From the NCBI RefSeq assembly GCF_009363155.1, contig NZ_CP045302.1, positions 4,665,194 to 4,729,193 on the forward strand: DNA of 64,000 nucleotides, given 5' to 3'. Source of the stretch: Azotobacter salinestris (lineage in GTDB: Bacteria; Pseudomonadota; Gammaproteobacteria; Pseudomonadales; Pseudomonadaceae). Under the pieces are notes generated by a model. The model was not told the origin of the DNA. It made no database searches and worked only from the letters and a program-made list of their open reading frames with translations. Positions 45,443 to 57,379 of the stretch are shown here, piece after piece. The position numbers and the translations under genes are program-made. Numbering within the stretch: the first letter of the stretch is position 1; every line of letters begins with the position of its first letter.

Positions 45443-46111
45443 TTAGCCGCCCGCCTTGCCCGGCGCCTCGCCGGTGGGCGCGATCAGGGGTGTCTTGATG
45501 CACTTCATGGCCGGTGAGTCGTCTCCCCAGGTGACCAGCGCATCGTTGTCGTGCTCCCACAGCGTGGTTTCGTCCAGCCCGGCGTATTTGGCGCCGGTAC
45601 TGCTGGGCTGGGCGATCATGACCGCGCTTTGCTCGCCGTACTCGGCATAGAGCGAGGGTGGATTGGTCTCGTAGAAGCGGGCGTGGATGATCTTGTTCTG
45701 GTCGTCGTCGCAGGTGTAGGTGAAGGTGCCGCTGATGGGAACCAGCCCGTAGCGCGCCTGCAGCTCGGCGATCCGCTGTGTATAGCTCTCCTGCAGGCAT
45801 TCGGACGGCTCCGCAGCCTTCTCGCAGGCGTCGCGCGACTCGAGCCAGCCTCGCTGCCGTTCTTCCAGGCCTGCCGGATTCTCGGCGGCGGCCTTCTGCT
45901 GCGCGGCCGAGTAGACCTCGGCCATCTTCCGGTCCAGCGCCGAGAGGTTCTGGTCCGTGCAGATCGTTTCCTCCAGGGTGCCGGACATGTTCTCGCCGCA
46001 TTCGTAGGGGGGCGCCTCGCCCGCTTCGGCGGGCAGGCCGAGGCAGCCTGCGAGCATCAGCAGGGGCAGTGTCGCGCGCGATGGCGGGTTGAAGCGAAGC
46101 AACTGGTTCAT
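45443..46111 (-). CDS. LprI/MliC-type lysozyme inhibitor lipoprotein
   Basis: 222-aa lipoprotein: MNQLLRFNPPSRATLPLLML with lipobox LAGC (Cys about residue 22). The first half has the DUF1311 (LprI) pattern C-x-n-GTLEETICTDQNLSALDRKM and RGWLESRDACEK. The second half is an MliC domain: YTCDDDQNKIIHARFYET, VMIAQPSSTGAKYA and TLWEHDNDALVTW. Both domains are known to inhibit lysozymes, so it likely shields peptidoglycan from c-type lysozyme. It is alone in its strand segment. Confidence 0.8.
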   Translation of the reverse strand: MNQLLRFNPPSRATLPLLMLAGCLGLPAEAGEAPPYECGENMSGTLEETICTDQNLSALDRKMAEVYSAAQQKAAAENPAGLEERQRGWLESRDACEKAAEPSECLQESYTQRIAELQARYGLVPISGTFTYTCDDDQNKIIHARFYETNPPSLYAEYGEQSAVMIAQPSSTGAKYAGLDETTLWEHDNDALVTWGDDSPAMKCIKTPLIAPTGEAPGKAGG

Positions 46112-46294
46112 GGAAAGGTCCTTGATGGGCGCTCCTGGCGAGCAGGGAAAAAGGGTGGCCCGCGCCAGGACGTCCGCTGTCGCCGGACGGCGGCCCGGCA
46201 CCGGCCTGCCTTGGCTGGGCCTTACTCTTGACAAGCAGGTGCGCGAAGCCGTTTCAAGGCGTCGGAGCGTTATCGGCTCGATCGGCGCGATTTC

Positions 46295-47047
46295 TCAGCG
46301 CGGACGGAAGCGGTAGCCCCTGTAGTTCAGCACCACGCCGTCGCTGGCGATCTGCTCCAGGACGATGCCGGGGCCGGCCTGGTCGCCCTGGTGCAGGATG
46401 CGGTCGTTGATCACCGCCATGCGCATCTTCGGCTCGTCGGCATAGGAGAAGCCGGCGAGGGACAGGGGCGGGAGGCTCTGGCGCAGCTCGCTGGGCAGCT
46501 CGTGGAAGCCGAGCACCCGCTCGGGCGGCGCCGGCAGGGCGTGCGGGAGCACCGGCACGCCGGGCGCGGGACGGGGCGCCGCGGGGAGGGCGGCGGGCGG
46601 CGGGGCTGAGGACGGGGTGTCGGGCTCCGCTACCGGATCCACACGGATCAGCGGCTCGGAAGCGGCGACCGGAGCGGCCGGTGGGGCAGCGGCGACGGCC
46701 GGTCTGGCCGCTTCCGGGGCTGGCGCGACGCTGGCGGCGACAGGCGCTGTCGGGGCCGGCTGCACGGGGTCGGCCGGCCGGAGGGCGGCGGGCTGTGGAG
46801 CTGGCGTTTCGGGCAACGGCGCCTGGACCATGAGGCGGTCTTCTGCAGTGACCTGCCAGGGACGCCACCAGCCGAGGCCTGCGCCGATCAGCGTCAGGCC
46901 GAGCGCCAGCGACAGGTAGGCCGGTGGACGGCGGCGGGCGGTTTCGCGGGGGGCGGCGAGCAGGGGCGGCAGGCTGTTGAGGGCCGGCGCCTTGCCCTGC
47001 CGGCGGGCGTGTTCCGATTGTTTCAGGGCTTCGAGTATGTAGGACAT
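46295..47047 (-). CDS. gspB: General secretion pathway protein B (GspB-like)
   Basis: 250-aa inner-membrane protein. MSYILEALKQSEHARRQGK is the signature N-terminus of GspB/ExeB. A membrane helix (LSLALGLTLIGAGLGWWRPW) is followed by a Pro/Ala-rich periplasmic linker (about residues 75-165) and a small C-terminal domain (DRILHQGDQAGPGIVLEQIA and VLNYRGYRFRPR). It starts 1 bp after the gspA stop. Together with GspA it inserts the secretin into the outer membrane. Confidence 0.9.
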   Translation of the reverse strand: MSYILEALKQSEHARRQGKAPALNSLPPLLAAPRETARRRPPAYLSLALGLTLIGAGLGWWRPWQVTAEDRLMVQAPLPETPAPQPAALRPADPVQPAPTAPVAASVAPAPEAARPAVAAAPPAAPVAASEPLIRVDPVAEPDTPSSAPPPAALPAAPRPAPGVPVLPHALPAPPERVLGFHELPSELRQSLPPLSLAGFSYADEPKMRMAVINDRILHQGDQAGPGIVLEQIASDGVVLNYRGYRFRPR

Positions 47048-47048
47048 G

Positions 47049-48758
47049 TCAGTAGCTCAGTGCGGCCATCTCGGTGGTGCCCAGGCCGGCCAGGCGCTCC
47101 AGGGTCTGCGCGCCGACCACGCCGTCGGCGAGCAGGCCGTTGGCCTGCTGGAACTGGCGCACGCGCCGCTCCAGATCGCTGCCGAACAGCGGATCGCCGG
47201 CGCGCGGCCGGTTCTGTCCTTCCCAGCGGGCCAGTTGCAGATCCACCCAGGCCACGTCGGCGCCCTGGCTGCCGCGGCTCAGGCGCCGGCCTTGGGCCAG
47301 CGGCGCCTGCTGCAGCAGGACGTAGCGGCCGCTCCAGCGGCGCGTCAGCGCGGTGAGGCCGACCTCGCGGACGGCGCCGGCCACGGCCAGTTGCGCTCGC
47401 CGCTCGTCCCTGCTCAGCAGGGTGGCCAGGAAGGGCGGGCCGTCGGCCGGGACGAGTTCGAGGATGAGCGGGGGCGGCAGGCTGGCCAGGGATGCCGGCT
47501 CGGCCTGCCGGCGCAGGCAGCGCAGGCCCATTTGCTCGACCTGGCGGCAGGCGCCGTCGAGGTCGCTGGGCTGACGGATGGCGGCCTGCCAGTGGCCGAA
47601 CAGGGCGCGTACCGCCAGCGCCTCGTGCAGCCAGTGACTCTCGGGCGCGGGGCCGACGACATCTTCCTCCGGCGGCAGCTCGATGGGCTCGGGACGCGGC
47701 GGCTCCAGGGGCGGGACGCTGTCCTCCGCCGGCAGGCCGGACGAGGGCATCGGCTCTGCGCCGCTGTCCGGGGCGCCGGCCGGCGGCAGCATGTCCCGGG
47801 GGGCTGTGGCGGCGAGCAGGCTGTCCAGTTCGCTGCGGCCGGCGGCCAGCAGGGGCTCCGGCGCCAGCTGCCAGCCGGCCGTGGCCACGCCGGCGAGCAG
47901 GCCGATGCCGAGGAGCGCGGCCAGGGCGGCCGGACGTCCTGGGTGGCGCCGCGGGCCGAGCACCTCGCGGGCGGCGTTGTCCAGGGTGGCCCGGTCCACC
48001 GCGGCCTTGCCCTGCACGTAGGCGCCGAGCAGGGCGCGGTCGCAGAGCACGTTGATCAGCCGCGGCGTGCCGCCGCTCAGCCGGTACAGGCGCTCCAGCA
48101 AGGACGGCGCGAAGAGCGCGGCGCGGGTACCGGCGACGGCCAGGCGATGGCGGACGTAGGCGCCGACCTCCGGGCCCGACAGCGGCTCCAGGTGATAGCG
48201 GGCGACGATGCGCTGGGCGAGCTGGCGCATGTCCTCGCGGGCGACGAGGTCGCGCAGCTCCGGTTGGCCGAGCAGGATGATCTGCAGCAGCTTGTGCCGG
48301 TCGGTCTCCAGGTTGGTCAGGAGGCGCAGCAGCTCCAGCACCTCGGCCGACAGATTCTGCGCCTCGTCGATGATCAGCACCGTCTTGCGGCCGCGGGCGT
48401 TGCCCTCCAGCAGATGGGCGTTGAGCCGGTCGAACAGGGTCTTGAGGCTGCGGACCCCTTCCGGCAGGGCGATGTGCAGCTCCTCGCAGAGGGTCTTGAG
48501 CAGATCCAGGCGGGACAGCTTGGGGTTGAAGATGAAGGCGATGTCACAGTGCTCCGGTACCTTCTCGAGCAGGCAGCGGCACAGGGTGGTCTTGCCGGTG
48601 CCGACCTCGCCGGTGAGCAGCACGAAACCGCCGTCGATCTGCAGGCCGTAGAGCAGGTGGGCGAGCGCCTCGCGATGCCGCTCGCTCATGAACAGGTAGC
48701 GCGGATCGGGCGCGATGGAAAAGGGGGCCTCGGAAAAGCCGAAATACTGGTTGTACAT
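47049..48758 (-). CDS. gspA: General secretion pathway ATPase GspA/ExeA
   Basis: 569-aa protein. MYNQYFGFSEAPFSIAPDPR is the family start. The AAA domain shows Walker A LLTGEVGTGKTTL (about residues 45-57), Walker B VLIIDEAQNLS and the arginine region GGTPRLINVLCDRAL. A transmembrane helix lies at AALAALLGIGLLAGVATAG, and a C-terminal peptidoglycan-binding domain at LFGSDLERRVRQFQQANGLL. It is directly upstream of gspB. No other gsp genes are in the window, so the pair serves a secretion system encoded elsewhere. Confidence 0.92.
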   Translation of the reverse strand: MYNQYFGFSEAPFSIAPDPRYLFMSERHREALAHLLYGLQIDGGFVLLTGEVGTGKTTLCRCLLEKVPEHCDIAFIFNPKLSRLDLLKTLCEELHIALPEGVRSLKTLFDRLNAHLLEGNARGRKTVLIIDEAQNLSAEVLELLRLLTNLETDRHKLLQIILLGQPELRDLVAREDMRQLAQRIVARYHLEPLSGPEVGAYVRHRLAVAGTRAALFAPSLLERLYRLSGGTPRLINVLCDRALLGAYVQGKAAVDRATLDNAAREVLGPRRHPGRPAALAALLGIGLLAGVATAGWQLAPEPLLAAGRSELDSLLAATAPRDMLPPAGAPDSGAEPMPSSGLPAEDSVPPLEPPRPEPIELPPEEDVVGPAPESHWLHEALAVRALFGHWQAAIRQPSDLDGACRQVEQMGLRCLRRQAEPASLASLPPPLILELVPADGPPFLATLLSRDERRAQLAVAGAVREVGLTALTRRWSGRYVLLQQAPLAQGRRLSRGSQGADVAWVDLQLARWEGQNRPRAGDPLFGSDLERRVRQFQQANGLLADGVVGAQTLERLAGLGTTEMAALSY

Positions 48759-48931
48759 ATGTCTGCGTTCCGTGGCTGGAAACATTCCTTCAGGGTAGAC
48801 CCGCCGTCCGACAGCCTGACGGCCGAATGTTGCATTCGGCCATCGGCTCGCTGCCGGGCGACGGGCCGGCATTGCCGGTCAGGGCGGCCCCGGCCGCGAT
48901 GCGTGTCGTCGCGACCGGGAGCCATGCGGCC

Positions 48932-51163
48932 TCACTGGATGGTCACGGGGATCGTCATGCCCTGGGTCAGGCTGCTGCTGACGGTGATCGTCCCGCTGAT
49001 CGGCGGCGCCACACTGCTGTTGTTGGCCTTGATCTGCCAGCGGCCGTTCTGGCCCGGCGTGGCCGTGCCCAGGACGACGCCGTCGACCAGGACCCGGATG
49101 TTGTTGCCGTTCACCACGCTGGTGGTGCCGCGGATGTCCCAGTTCCAGCGGTTGCGGTTCTTCGCCTGCACGCTGGCGCTCTGCACCGCCAGGTTCTCCT
49201 GGACGACGGGCGCAGTGACCGCGACGGTCACGCTGGCCACGTTGGAGACGGCGCCGAGGCTGTCCCGGGCCTGGTAGGTGAAGCTGGTGCCGAAGTCGGC
49301 GGTGACGTTGCCCGGCGGGGTGTAGGTGACCTCAGTGCCGTCGCTGGCGACCGTGCCCTGGCCGGCGGGCGGCGCGGTCAGGTTGACGATGGTTAGTGGT
49401 GTGTTGCCCTCCGGATCGCGGTCGTTGGCCAGCACGGCGATGTTCACCGGCGTGCCGTTGCCGTTGCCGCTGGCGCTGGCCGTATCGTTTGCCGTGGTCG
49501 GCGCCTGGTTGGCCGCCACGCTTACGGTGACGGTGGCCGGCTCCGAGCGGCCGCCGCGGGCATCCTGGACCCGGTAGGTGAAGGTTTCCACCAGTCCCTC
49601 GGCAGGCACGCCGCTGCTCGGCGCGGTGTAGAGCGCCTGGGTGCTGCCGCTGGGCGCGACGCTGCCGAGCGAGCCTGCGGCCATGACCAGGTCGACCACG
49701 CCGAGCGGCGTGTCGCCGTCCGGATCCTCGTCGTTGGCCAGCACGGCGATGGTCACCGGCACGCCCTCGCTGGTCGAGGCGCTGTCGTTGCGGGCCAGGG
49801 GAAGCTGGTTCTCCCCGACTGGCGGCGCGCTGCCGACCACCGTCACCGGCTCGGTATCGATGCCGCCGGCGGCGGATTTCACGCTGACGCGGGCCGGCGG
49901 CTGGGCCAGGCCAGTCACAGTCAGGGTCTGCAGGATGCCGGTCTTGGCCAGGCGGCCGTAGCCTTCCGCGGCGAGGTCGGGAATCGCCGTTTCGTCGCTG
50001 GAGTTCGCCTCGATGGTCAGCGTGCGGTCGGCCCAGGAGTAGCGGGCGGTCTTGATCTTCACCACGTCGGAGAGGTGTGACGACAACGAGGTCGACCGGG
50101 TCGCCCGCTCCGGATCGCTGGCGGTGAGCACCACGAAGGGCGACAGGCCCTGGCTGGGCGGGTTGCTGGCGAAGAAGTGTCCGTTGCCGTCGCCGGTCAG
50201 CGTGTGCAGGCAGGGCGAGGTGCCCTCGATCAGCTCCAGGCTTTCGCGGTAGCAGAGTTCGGCGTCGTCGCTGGAACTGGCGAACAGGTCGATCCGGGTG
50301 CCCGTGGAGGTGCGGCTGTAGGTGCTGCGGCCGACGTTCAGCGCGGTCGCCGGGCGGGCGTCGAGGACCTTGCCGGACAGGACGAACTGGTCGGACTCGA
50401 TGCTTCCAGCCGGGCCCTGGATACGCACGAAGTTGGTGTTGAAGGGGCTGCCGGTCGCGGACGTGGTTTCGTTGGGATCGCCGATGAAGGTTTCCGCCTG
50501 GCCGGTTTCCGGGTTGGTGGCCGTGATCCGCGCGCCGTCCGCGCGGGTCAGGAAGGGGCCGACATCGCCGGCGAGGGCGCCGCTGAAGTCGCCCGGCGCG
50601 CCGATGCCGATGTCGCGGGTGATGTTGATCGCCCGCCGGCCCGGAGTGGTGACCTGGACCTTCTCGACGCCGTAGGGGTGGGTGATGGTGTATTCGCCGG
50701 CCACCGGCACCGAGGCGCGGATGCGGATGCGCGCGAAGCTCTGCTGGTTGCCATCGCGCGGCTGTTCCGAGGCGAAGGCCGCCTCGATGGCGGCGATGTA
50801 GACCTCCAGTTCGAAGCCGCTGTTGTTGGTGGCGGGGATGCTGGTTTCGGCGAGGAACCAGAAGAGCTCCGGGGGCCAGTTGTCCGGGAAGACCATCGGC
50901 TGGGTGTCGTCGTAGACGCCCGGTTCGGGAATCAGGGTGCAGAGGTAGGCCGGTGCGCCCGGCGTGCCGGGTACCGACGGGCTGACCGCCTTCGACTGGC
51001 AGAGCTCCAGTTGCAGCCCGGTGTCGTCCTGGTACCACTGGGGAAAGCCGCCGGTCGCCGGGGTGTAGGGGCCGGGGTCGACGGCCGCGAGTTCGGCCCG
51101 GGCCGCGCCGGTCGCGGCGATCAGCCCCAGGGTGCCGAGCAGTAATGCTGACCACTTCTTCAT
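48932..51163 (-). CDS. Secreted protein with cadherin/Ig-like repeats
   Basis: 743-aa exported protein. Signal peptide MKKWSALLLGTLGLIAATGA; the mature N-terminal half is the same domain as in the upstream paralogue (AAVDPGPYTPATGGFPQWYQ; PEPGVYDDTQPMVFPDNWP; ITRDIGIGAPGDFSGALAGD). Two cadherin-like or VCBS-type repeats with VTIAVLANDEDPDGDTPL and VNIAVLANDRDPEGNTPL follow, then a C-terminal domain with NRWNWDIRGTTSVVNGNNIR. The LAND-DPDG motif is typical of calcium-binding surface repeats. No sortase or autotransporter part is seen; type II secretion is possible, since gspAB lie beside it. Substrate or role unknown. Confidence 0.75.
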   Translation of the reverse strand: MKKWSALLLGTLGLIAATGAARAELAAVDPGPYTPATGGFPQWYQDDTGLQLELCQSKAVSPSVPGTPGAPAYLCTLIPEPGVYDDTQPMVFPDNWPPELFWFLAETSIPATNNSGFELEVYIAAIEAAFASEQPRDGNQQSFARIRIRASVPVAGEYTITHPYGVEKVQVTTPGRRAINITRDIGIGAPGDFSGALAGDVGPFLTRADGARITATNPETGQAETFIGDPNETTSATGSPFNTNFVRIQGPAGSIESDQFVLSGKVLDARPATALNVGRSTYSRTSTGTRIDLFASSSDDAELCYRESLELIEGTSPCLHTLTGDGNGHFFASNPPSQGLSPFVVLTASDPERATRSTSLSSHLSDVVKIKTARYSWADRTLTIEANSSDETAIPDLAAEGYGRLAKTGILQTLTVTGLAQPPARVSVKSAAGGIDTEPVTVVGSAPPVGENQLPLARNDSASTSEGVPVTIAVLANDEDPDGDTPLGVVDLVMAAGSLGSVAPSGSTQALYTAPSSGVPAEGLVETFTYRVQDARGGRSEPATVTVSVAANQAPTTANDTASASGNGNGTPVNIAVLANDRDPEGNTPLTIVNLTAPPAGQGTVASDGTEVTYTPPGNVTADFGTSFTYQARDSLGAVSNVASVTVAVTAPVVQENLAVQSASVQAKNRNRWNWDIRGTTSVVNGNNIRVLVDGVVLGTATPGQNGRWQIKANNSSVAPPISGTITVSSSLTQGMTIPVTIQ

Positions 51164-51195
51164 GATGCCTCCTGGCAGGTGAGGGGTGCTTCTTT

Positions 51196-52560
51196 TCACG
51201 GGAGGATGAGCACGTCTTCGGTGTCGCTGCCGCCGTGGGCGGAGGCCACCGTGACGCGGGCCGGAGGCACGGGGCCGACGCCGCTGGTCAGGGACTTGAG
51301 CGCCCCGTCGCCGCCGAGCGGGCCGATCGGCGAGCCGCTGCCGGCATCGCTGGCGCTCAGCGCGGGCCGGTCGATCCGGTCGCTGGAGCTGGCCACCACC
51401 AGCAGCTGGCCGGAGCCGAGGCTGTACTCGGCCCGCTCGATGGTCACCTGGTCGACCAGGCTGGCGGGCAGGCTGGTCGGTGCATTGGGTGGCGTGGCCA
51501 GGCTGTTGTCGGCGGTGATCTCCAGCGGGGCCCCGGGCGCCGGAGCGGCGGCCGACTGGCCGTACCAGTTGCCGGTGCCGTCGGCCTCGCTCATCTCGAC
51601 GCTGGCACCGCTGCTGTCCTCGAAGCGGGCCCTGCCGGGGGGCGGCGGCGCCTGGACGAACAGGTCCTGGCTCTGCACCGTCGCGTTGTTCTCGTCGGTG
51701 TCGCGGTAATAGGTGGTGCGCTGGATGGCCAGCGGGGTCGGCCGTTCGAGCGTGGAGAGCTTGCCGGACACGGCGAAGCGTTCGGTGCGCAGGTCGAGGC
51801 CGTTCGGTCCCTGGATGCGCACGTAGTTGGTGTTGAAGGGGCTGCCGGTGACGGCCTCTTCGAGGTTGGGATCGCCGACGAAGAGCTCCACCGCGCCGGT
51901 GTCCGGGTTGGACTCCTGGTAGGGGCCGTCGACGCTGCGCAGGAAGGGCCCGACGTCGCCGGCGAGGGCGCCGCTGTAGTTGCCCGGCGCGCCGATGCCG
52001 ATGTCGCGGGTCAGGTTGATCGCGTTCACGCCGTCGTTGCCGATGTCCTCGGCGGTGACGTTGAACACTTCGACCCCATAGGGGTGGGTGATGGTGTAGC
52101 TGCCGGGGGTGGTCAGGTCGGCGTGGATGCGGATGCGCGCGAAGCTGATCTGGTCGCCGTCGACCGGCTATTCGGTGTTGAAGGCGGCCTCCAGGGCCGC
52201 GCCGTAGCTGAGGTCGATCCCGCCCTGCTGGATGAGGGCGTCGGCGGTGAACCAGAAGGCCTCGCTGGGAAAGTTGCCGGGGAAGGCGAGCGGCTGGGTG
52301 TCGTCGTAGACGCCCGGTTCGGGAAGCAGCGTGCACATGTAGCTGGGGGTGCCGGGCGTGCTCGGCACGCGCGAGCTGAGCGCCTTGGACAGGCACAGGT
52401 CGAGGACGCGGCCGTGACTGTCCTGGTACCAGGCGGCGAAGCCGGCGGTGTCGTTGCCGTAAGGGCCGGGGTCCACGGCGAAAAGCGCCGCCTGGGCGGC
52501 ATTGCCTGCCGTGAGGCCGAGCAGGGCTGCGGTCGCGGCTGTCGAGAAGGTTCTGCGCAT
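51196..52560 (-). pseudogene. Paralogous secreted protein interrupted by in-frame TAG
   Basis: The frame starts at MRRTFSTAATAALLGLTAGN (signal peptide; GGAGAG ribosome site) and is homologous to the first half of the 48932 product. It hits TAG at 52168-52170 after GAALEAAFNTE; the paralogue reads EAAFASEQPRDG at the same spot, so the stop replaces a Gln (CAG to TAG, one transition). The frame after it is clean to 51196 (PVDGDQISFARIRIH ... GGSDTEDVLILP), with no other stop or shift. Full length with readthrough would be 454 residues. It lacks the repeat-bearing C-terminus. Confidence 0.75.
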
Positions 52561-52833
52561 AAGTCTCTCCCTGATGATGAGCAGGGCCGCTCGTGGACTT
52601 CTGGACTGCCTGTACACACCACTGGCTGGCTGCCATCAGCGTGGGGCAACTTTCATACCAGGCCGCTTCGTTGATGGCCAAATAGCGAAACGGCGAGGCT
52701 CTGGCAGAGTGCCACCTTCAGGGGGATGGGGAGCGGGGAGGCGGGACTGTACCCGGAGTTGGGTGTTCTCCGGGGCAGCGGGTGGGGAAAGGGACGGGCG
52801 TGCCTGGCGCCGCTAACAGGCACGCCCGCAGGT

Positions 52834-55548
<2,715 letters not shown>

Positions 55549-56130
55549 CGCATTCCTCGTTCTGTCTGTCCTGGCGGGCTCGGCGGCGCCCGCCGCCTGC
55601 ACAGGCCCGGTCGCACCTTTCCCGGTGCGTCGCCAGGCCCGTCTCCACGGGATGGCAGCTGCTTTCGCCGCATCCGCGCTGCGCGCGACGCCAGGCAGCG
55701 GGGCGAAAACCAGTGTGCTCCTGTTCCGGCCGCCTGTCGCCGGCACGCGGCGTGGGTACGGGCTATCCTCGCCCAGGCGCAGAGTGTGCGCCTTGCTCAC
55801 CGTCAGGCCGGGCTACCGGGCGGTCTGCGTCGTGCCTCCGGTGGCGGCAGGGAGGAGGCGGGTGGCTGTCGGCGGAACATAGCGCATTCGGCGAGGCAGA
55901 CGCCGTCAATCGATTGTTTCCGGATCGTGCGGCAATCCGTCCGGGTCCGCGGCGGTGGCTGCGTCCCGGCGGATGCGACATGCACTGTTGCTCGCTACGG
56001 GCATGCTGACACCATCGCACATGCCTCGCTGGCCACGTTTCATGGAGTCCTTTCCGATGCTTGTCCTGGACCGCATCCAACCCTGGACGCTCTTGGGTCT
56101 GCCATCCGCCGAGTTTCATCCACCATGCCT
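55549..56130. other. Intergenic stretch between the P2 ATPase and the remnant
   Basis: About 580 bp with no supported gene. Open frames here are GC-driven and lack ribosome sites or recognisable sequence. I see no strong promoter. It joins the decayed ADP-ribosylglycohydrolase remnant downstream. Confidence 0.5.
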
Positions 56131-56355
56131 TGCTGCGCTGGTTGCTGACTTTCCCAACGCCTTCGACAAGGCCGCCGAGTCCGCGCACCTGACCCACGAC
56201 CACCCGACCGGCTACCCGCCCGCTGGCTGGACGGGCTGGAGCTGCGCGACGCGATCGAGCGCGTGGCGCTGGACATTTGCCTGGTGCCTGGGCGGTACCG
56301 CAACGACGGCAGCGAGGCGAGCCGGGCGATCCTGGCGCGGTATCCGGGCTGGTGA
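56131..56355 (+). pseudogene. Remnant of an ADP-ribosylglycohydrolase-like gene
   Basis: Two pieces in different frames read like the C-terminal part of an ADP-ribosylglycohydrolase (DraG/ARH) protein. AADFPNAFDKAAESAHLTHDHPTGYP-like text (from about 56140; family LTHGHPTGY) is followed, after a frame change near 56220, by RWLDGLELRDAIERVALDIC to a stop at 56355. There is no start or catalytic N-terminus. The gene is broken by truncation and a frameshift and cannot encode a working enzyme. Family assignment rests on short stretches only. Confidence 0.5.
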
Positions 56356-56461
56356 GGCGCCAGGGCGGCCTGCTTCACATTTTGACCGCTGCGCGCGCCT
56401 GCGGCTTTGCCATGGGGGGGAGGCCGGTAGCATCGGGCTTTCGCAATCTAGGGAATCAGAC

Positions 56462-57379
56462 ATGCGCGCGCGACTGGAAAGCTGTTTGCAGAGTATCGAC
56501 CGGGTATTGCTGGGCAAGGAGCTGCAGGTGCGCCTGGCCCTGACCTGTCTGCTGGCGCGCGGCCATCTGCTGCTCGAGGATCTGCCCGGCATGGGCAAGA
56601 CGACCCTGAGCCATGCCCTGGCCAGGGTGCTGGGCCTGGGTTTCCAGCGCATCCAGTTCACCGCCGACCTGCTGCCCGGCGACATCCTCGGCACCTCGGT
56701 GTTCGACAAGGAAAGCGGGCAGTTCGTCTTTCATCCGGGGCCGATCTTCGCCGAATTGATCCTGGCCGACGAGATCAACAGGGCCACCCCGAAGAGCCAG
56801 AGCGCGCTGCTCGAGGCGATGGAGGAGGGCCAGGTGACCATCGAGGGCGCGACCCGGCCGCTGCCGTCGCCGTTCTTCGTCATCGCCACCCAGAATCCGG
56901 TCACCCAGGGCGGTACCTTCGCCCTGCCGGAGTCGCAGCTGGACCGCTTCCTCATGCGCCTGTCGCTGGGTTATCCGGGGCGCGCCGCGGAGAGGGCGCT
57001 GCTGCTGGCCGGTTCGGGACGCCAGCGCCTGCCGGAGCTCGAGCCTGTCCTCGACCATGCCGCGCTGGCGGCGATCCAGGCGGAAATTCCCCAGGTGCGG
57101 GTCAGCGATGCGCTGGTCGACTATGTGCTGCGGCTGGTCGAGGCCACCCGCAGCCAGCCGCAGTTCGCCTGGGGGCTGTCGCCGCGGGGCAGTCTGGCGT
57201 TGCTGGCCGCCGCCCGGGCCTGGGCCTATCTCGCCGGGCGCGACTACGTGATCCCGGAGGACGTGCAGGCGGTGCTGCCGGCAGTGGCCGGCCACCGTCT
57301 GCGCGAGCGCGCCGATCCGGCGGGACAGGGTAGCGGCGCGCTGGTGCAGTGGCTGCTGCGCGAGGTGGCGGCGATCTGA
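56462..57379 (+). CDS. MoxR-family AAA+ ATPase
   Basis: 305-aa chaperone-like ATPase. It begins MRARLESCLQSIDRVLLGKE and carries Walker A LEDLPGMGKTTLSHAL (about residues 38-53), the substrate segment RIQFTADLLPGDILGTSVF, Walker B ELILADEINRATPKSQSALL, and sensor-1 IATQNPVTQGGTFALPESQL (about 139-158). It overlaps the DUF58 gene (TGATG). MoxR-DUF58-transglutaminase trios are common and are thought to act together in cell-envelope protein maturation. Confidence 0.92.
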   Translation: MRARLESCLQSIDRVLLGKELQVRLALTCLLARGHLLLEDLPGMGKTTLSHALARVLGLGFQRIQFTADLLPGDILGTSVFDKESGQFVFHPGPIFAELILADEINRATPKSQSALLEAMEEGQVTIEGATRPLPSPFFVIATQNPVTQGGTFALPESQLDRFLMRLSLGYPGRAAERALLLAGSGRQRLPELEPVLDHAALAAIQAEIPQVRVSDALVDYVLRLVEATRSQPQFAWGLSPRGSLALLAAARAWAYLAGRDYVIPEDVQAVLPAVAGHRLRERADPAGQGSGALVQWLLREVAAI

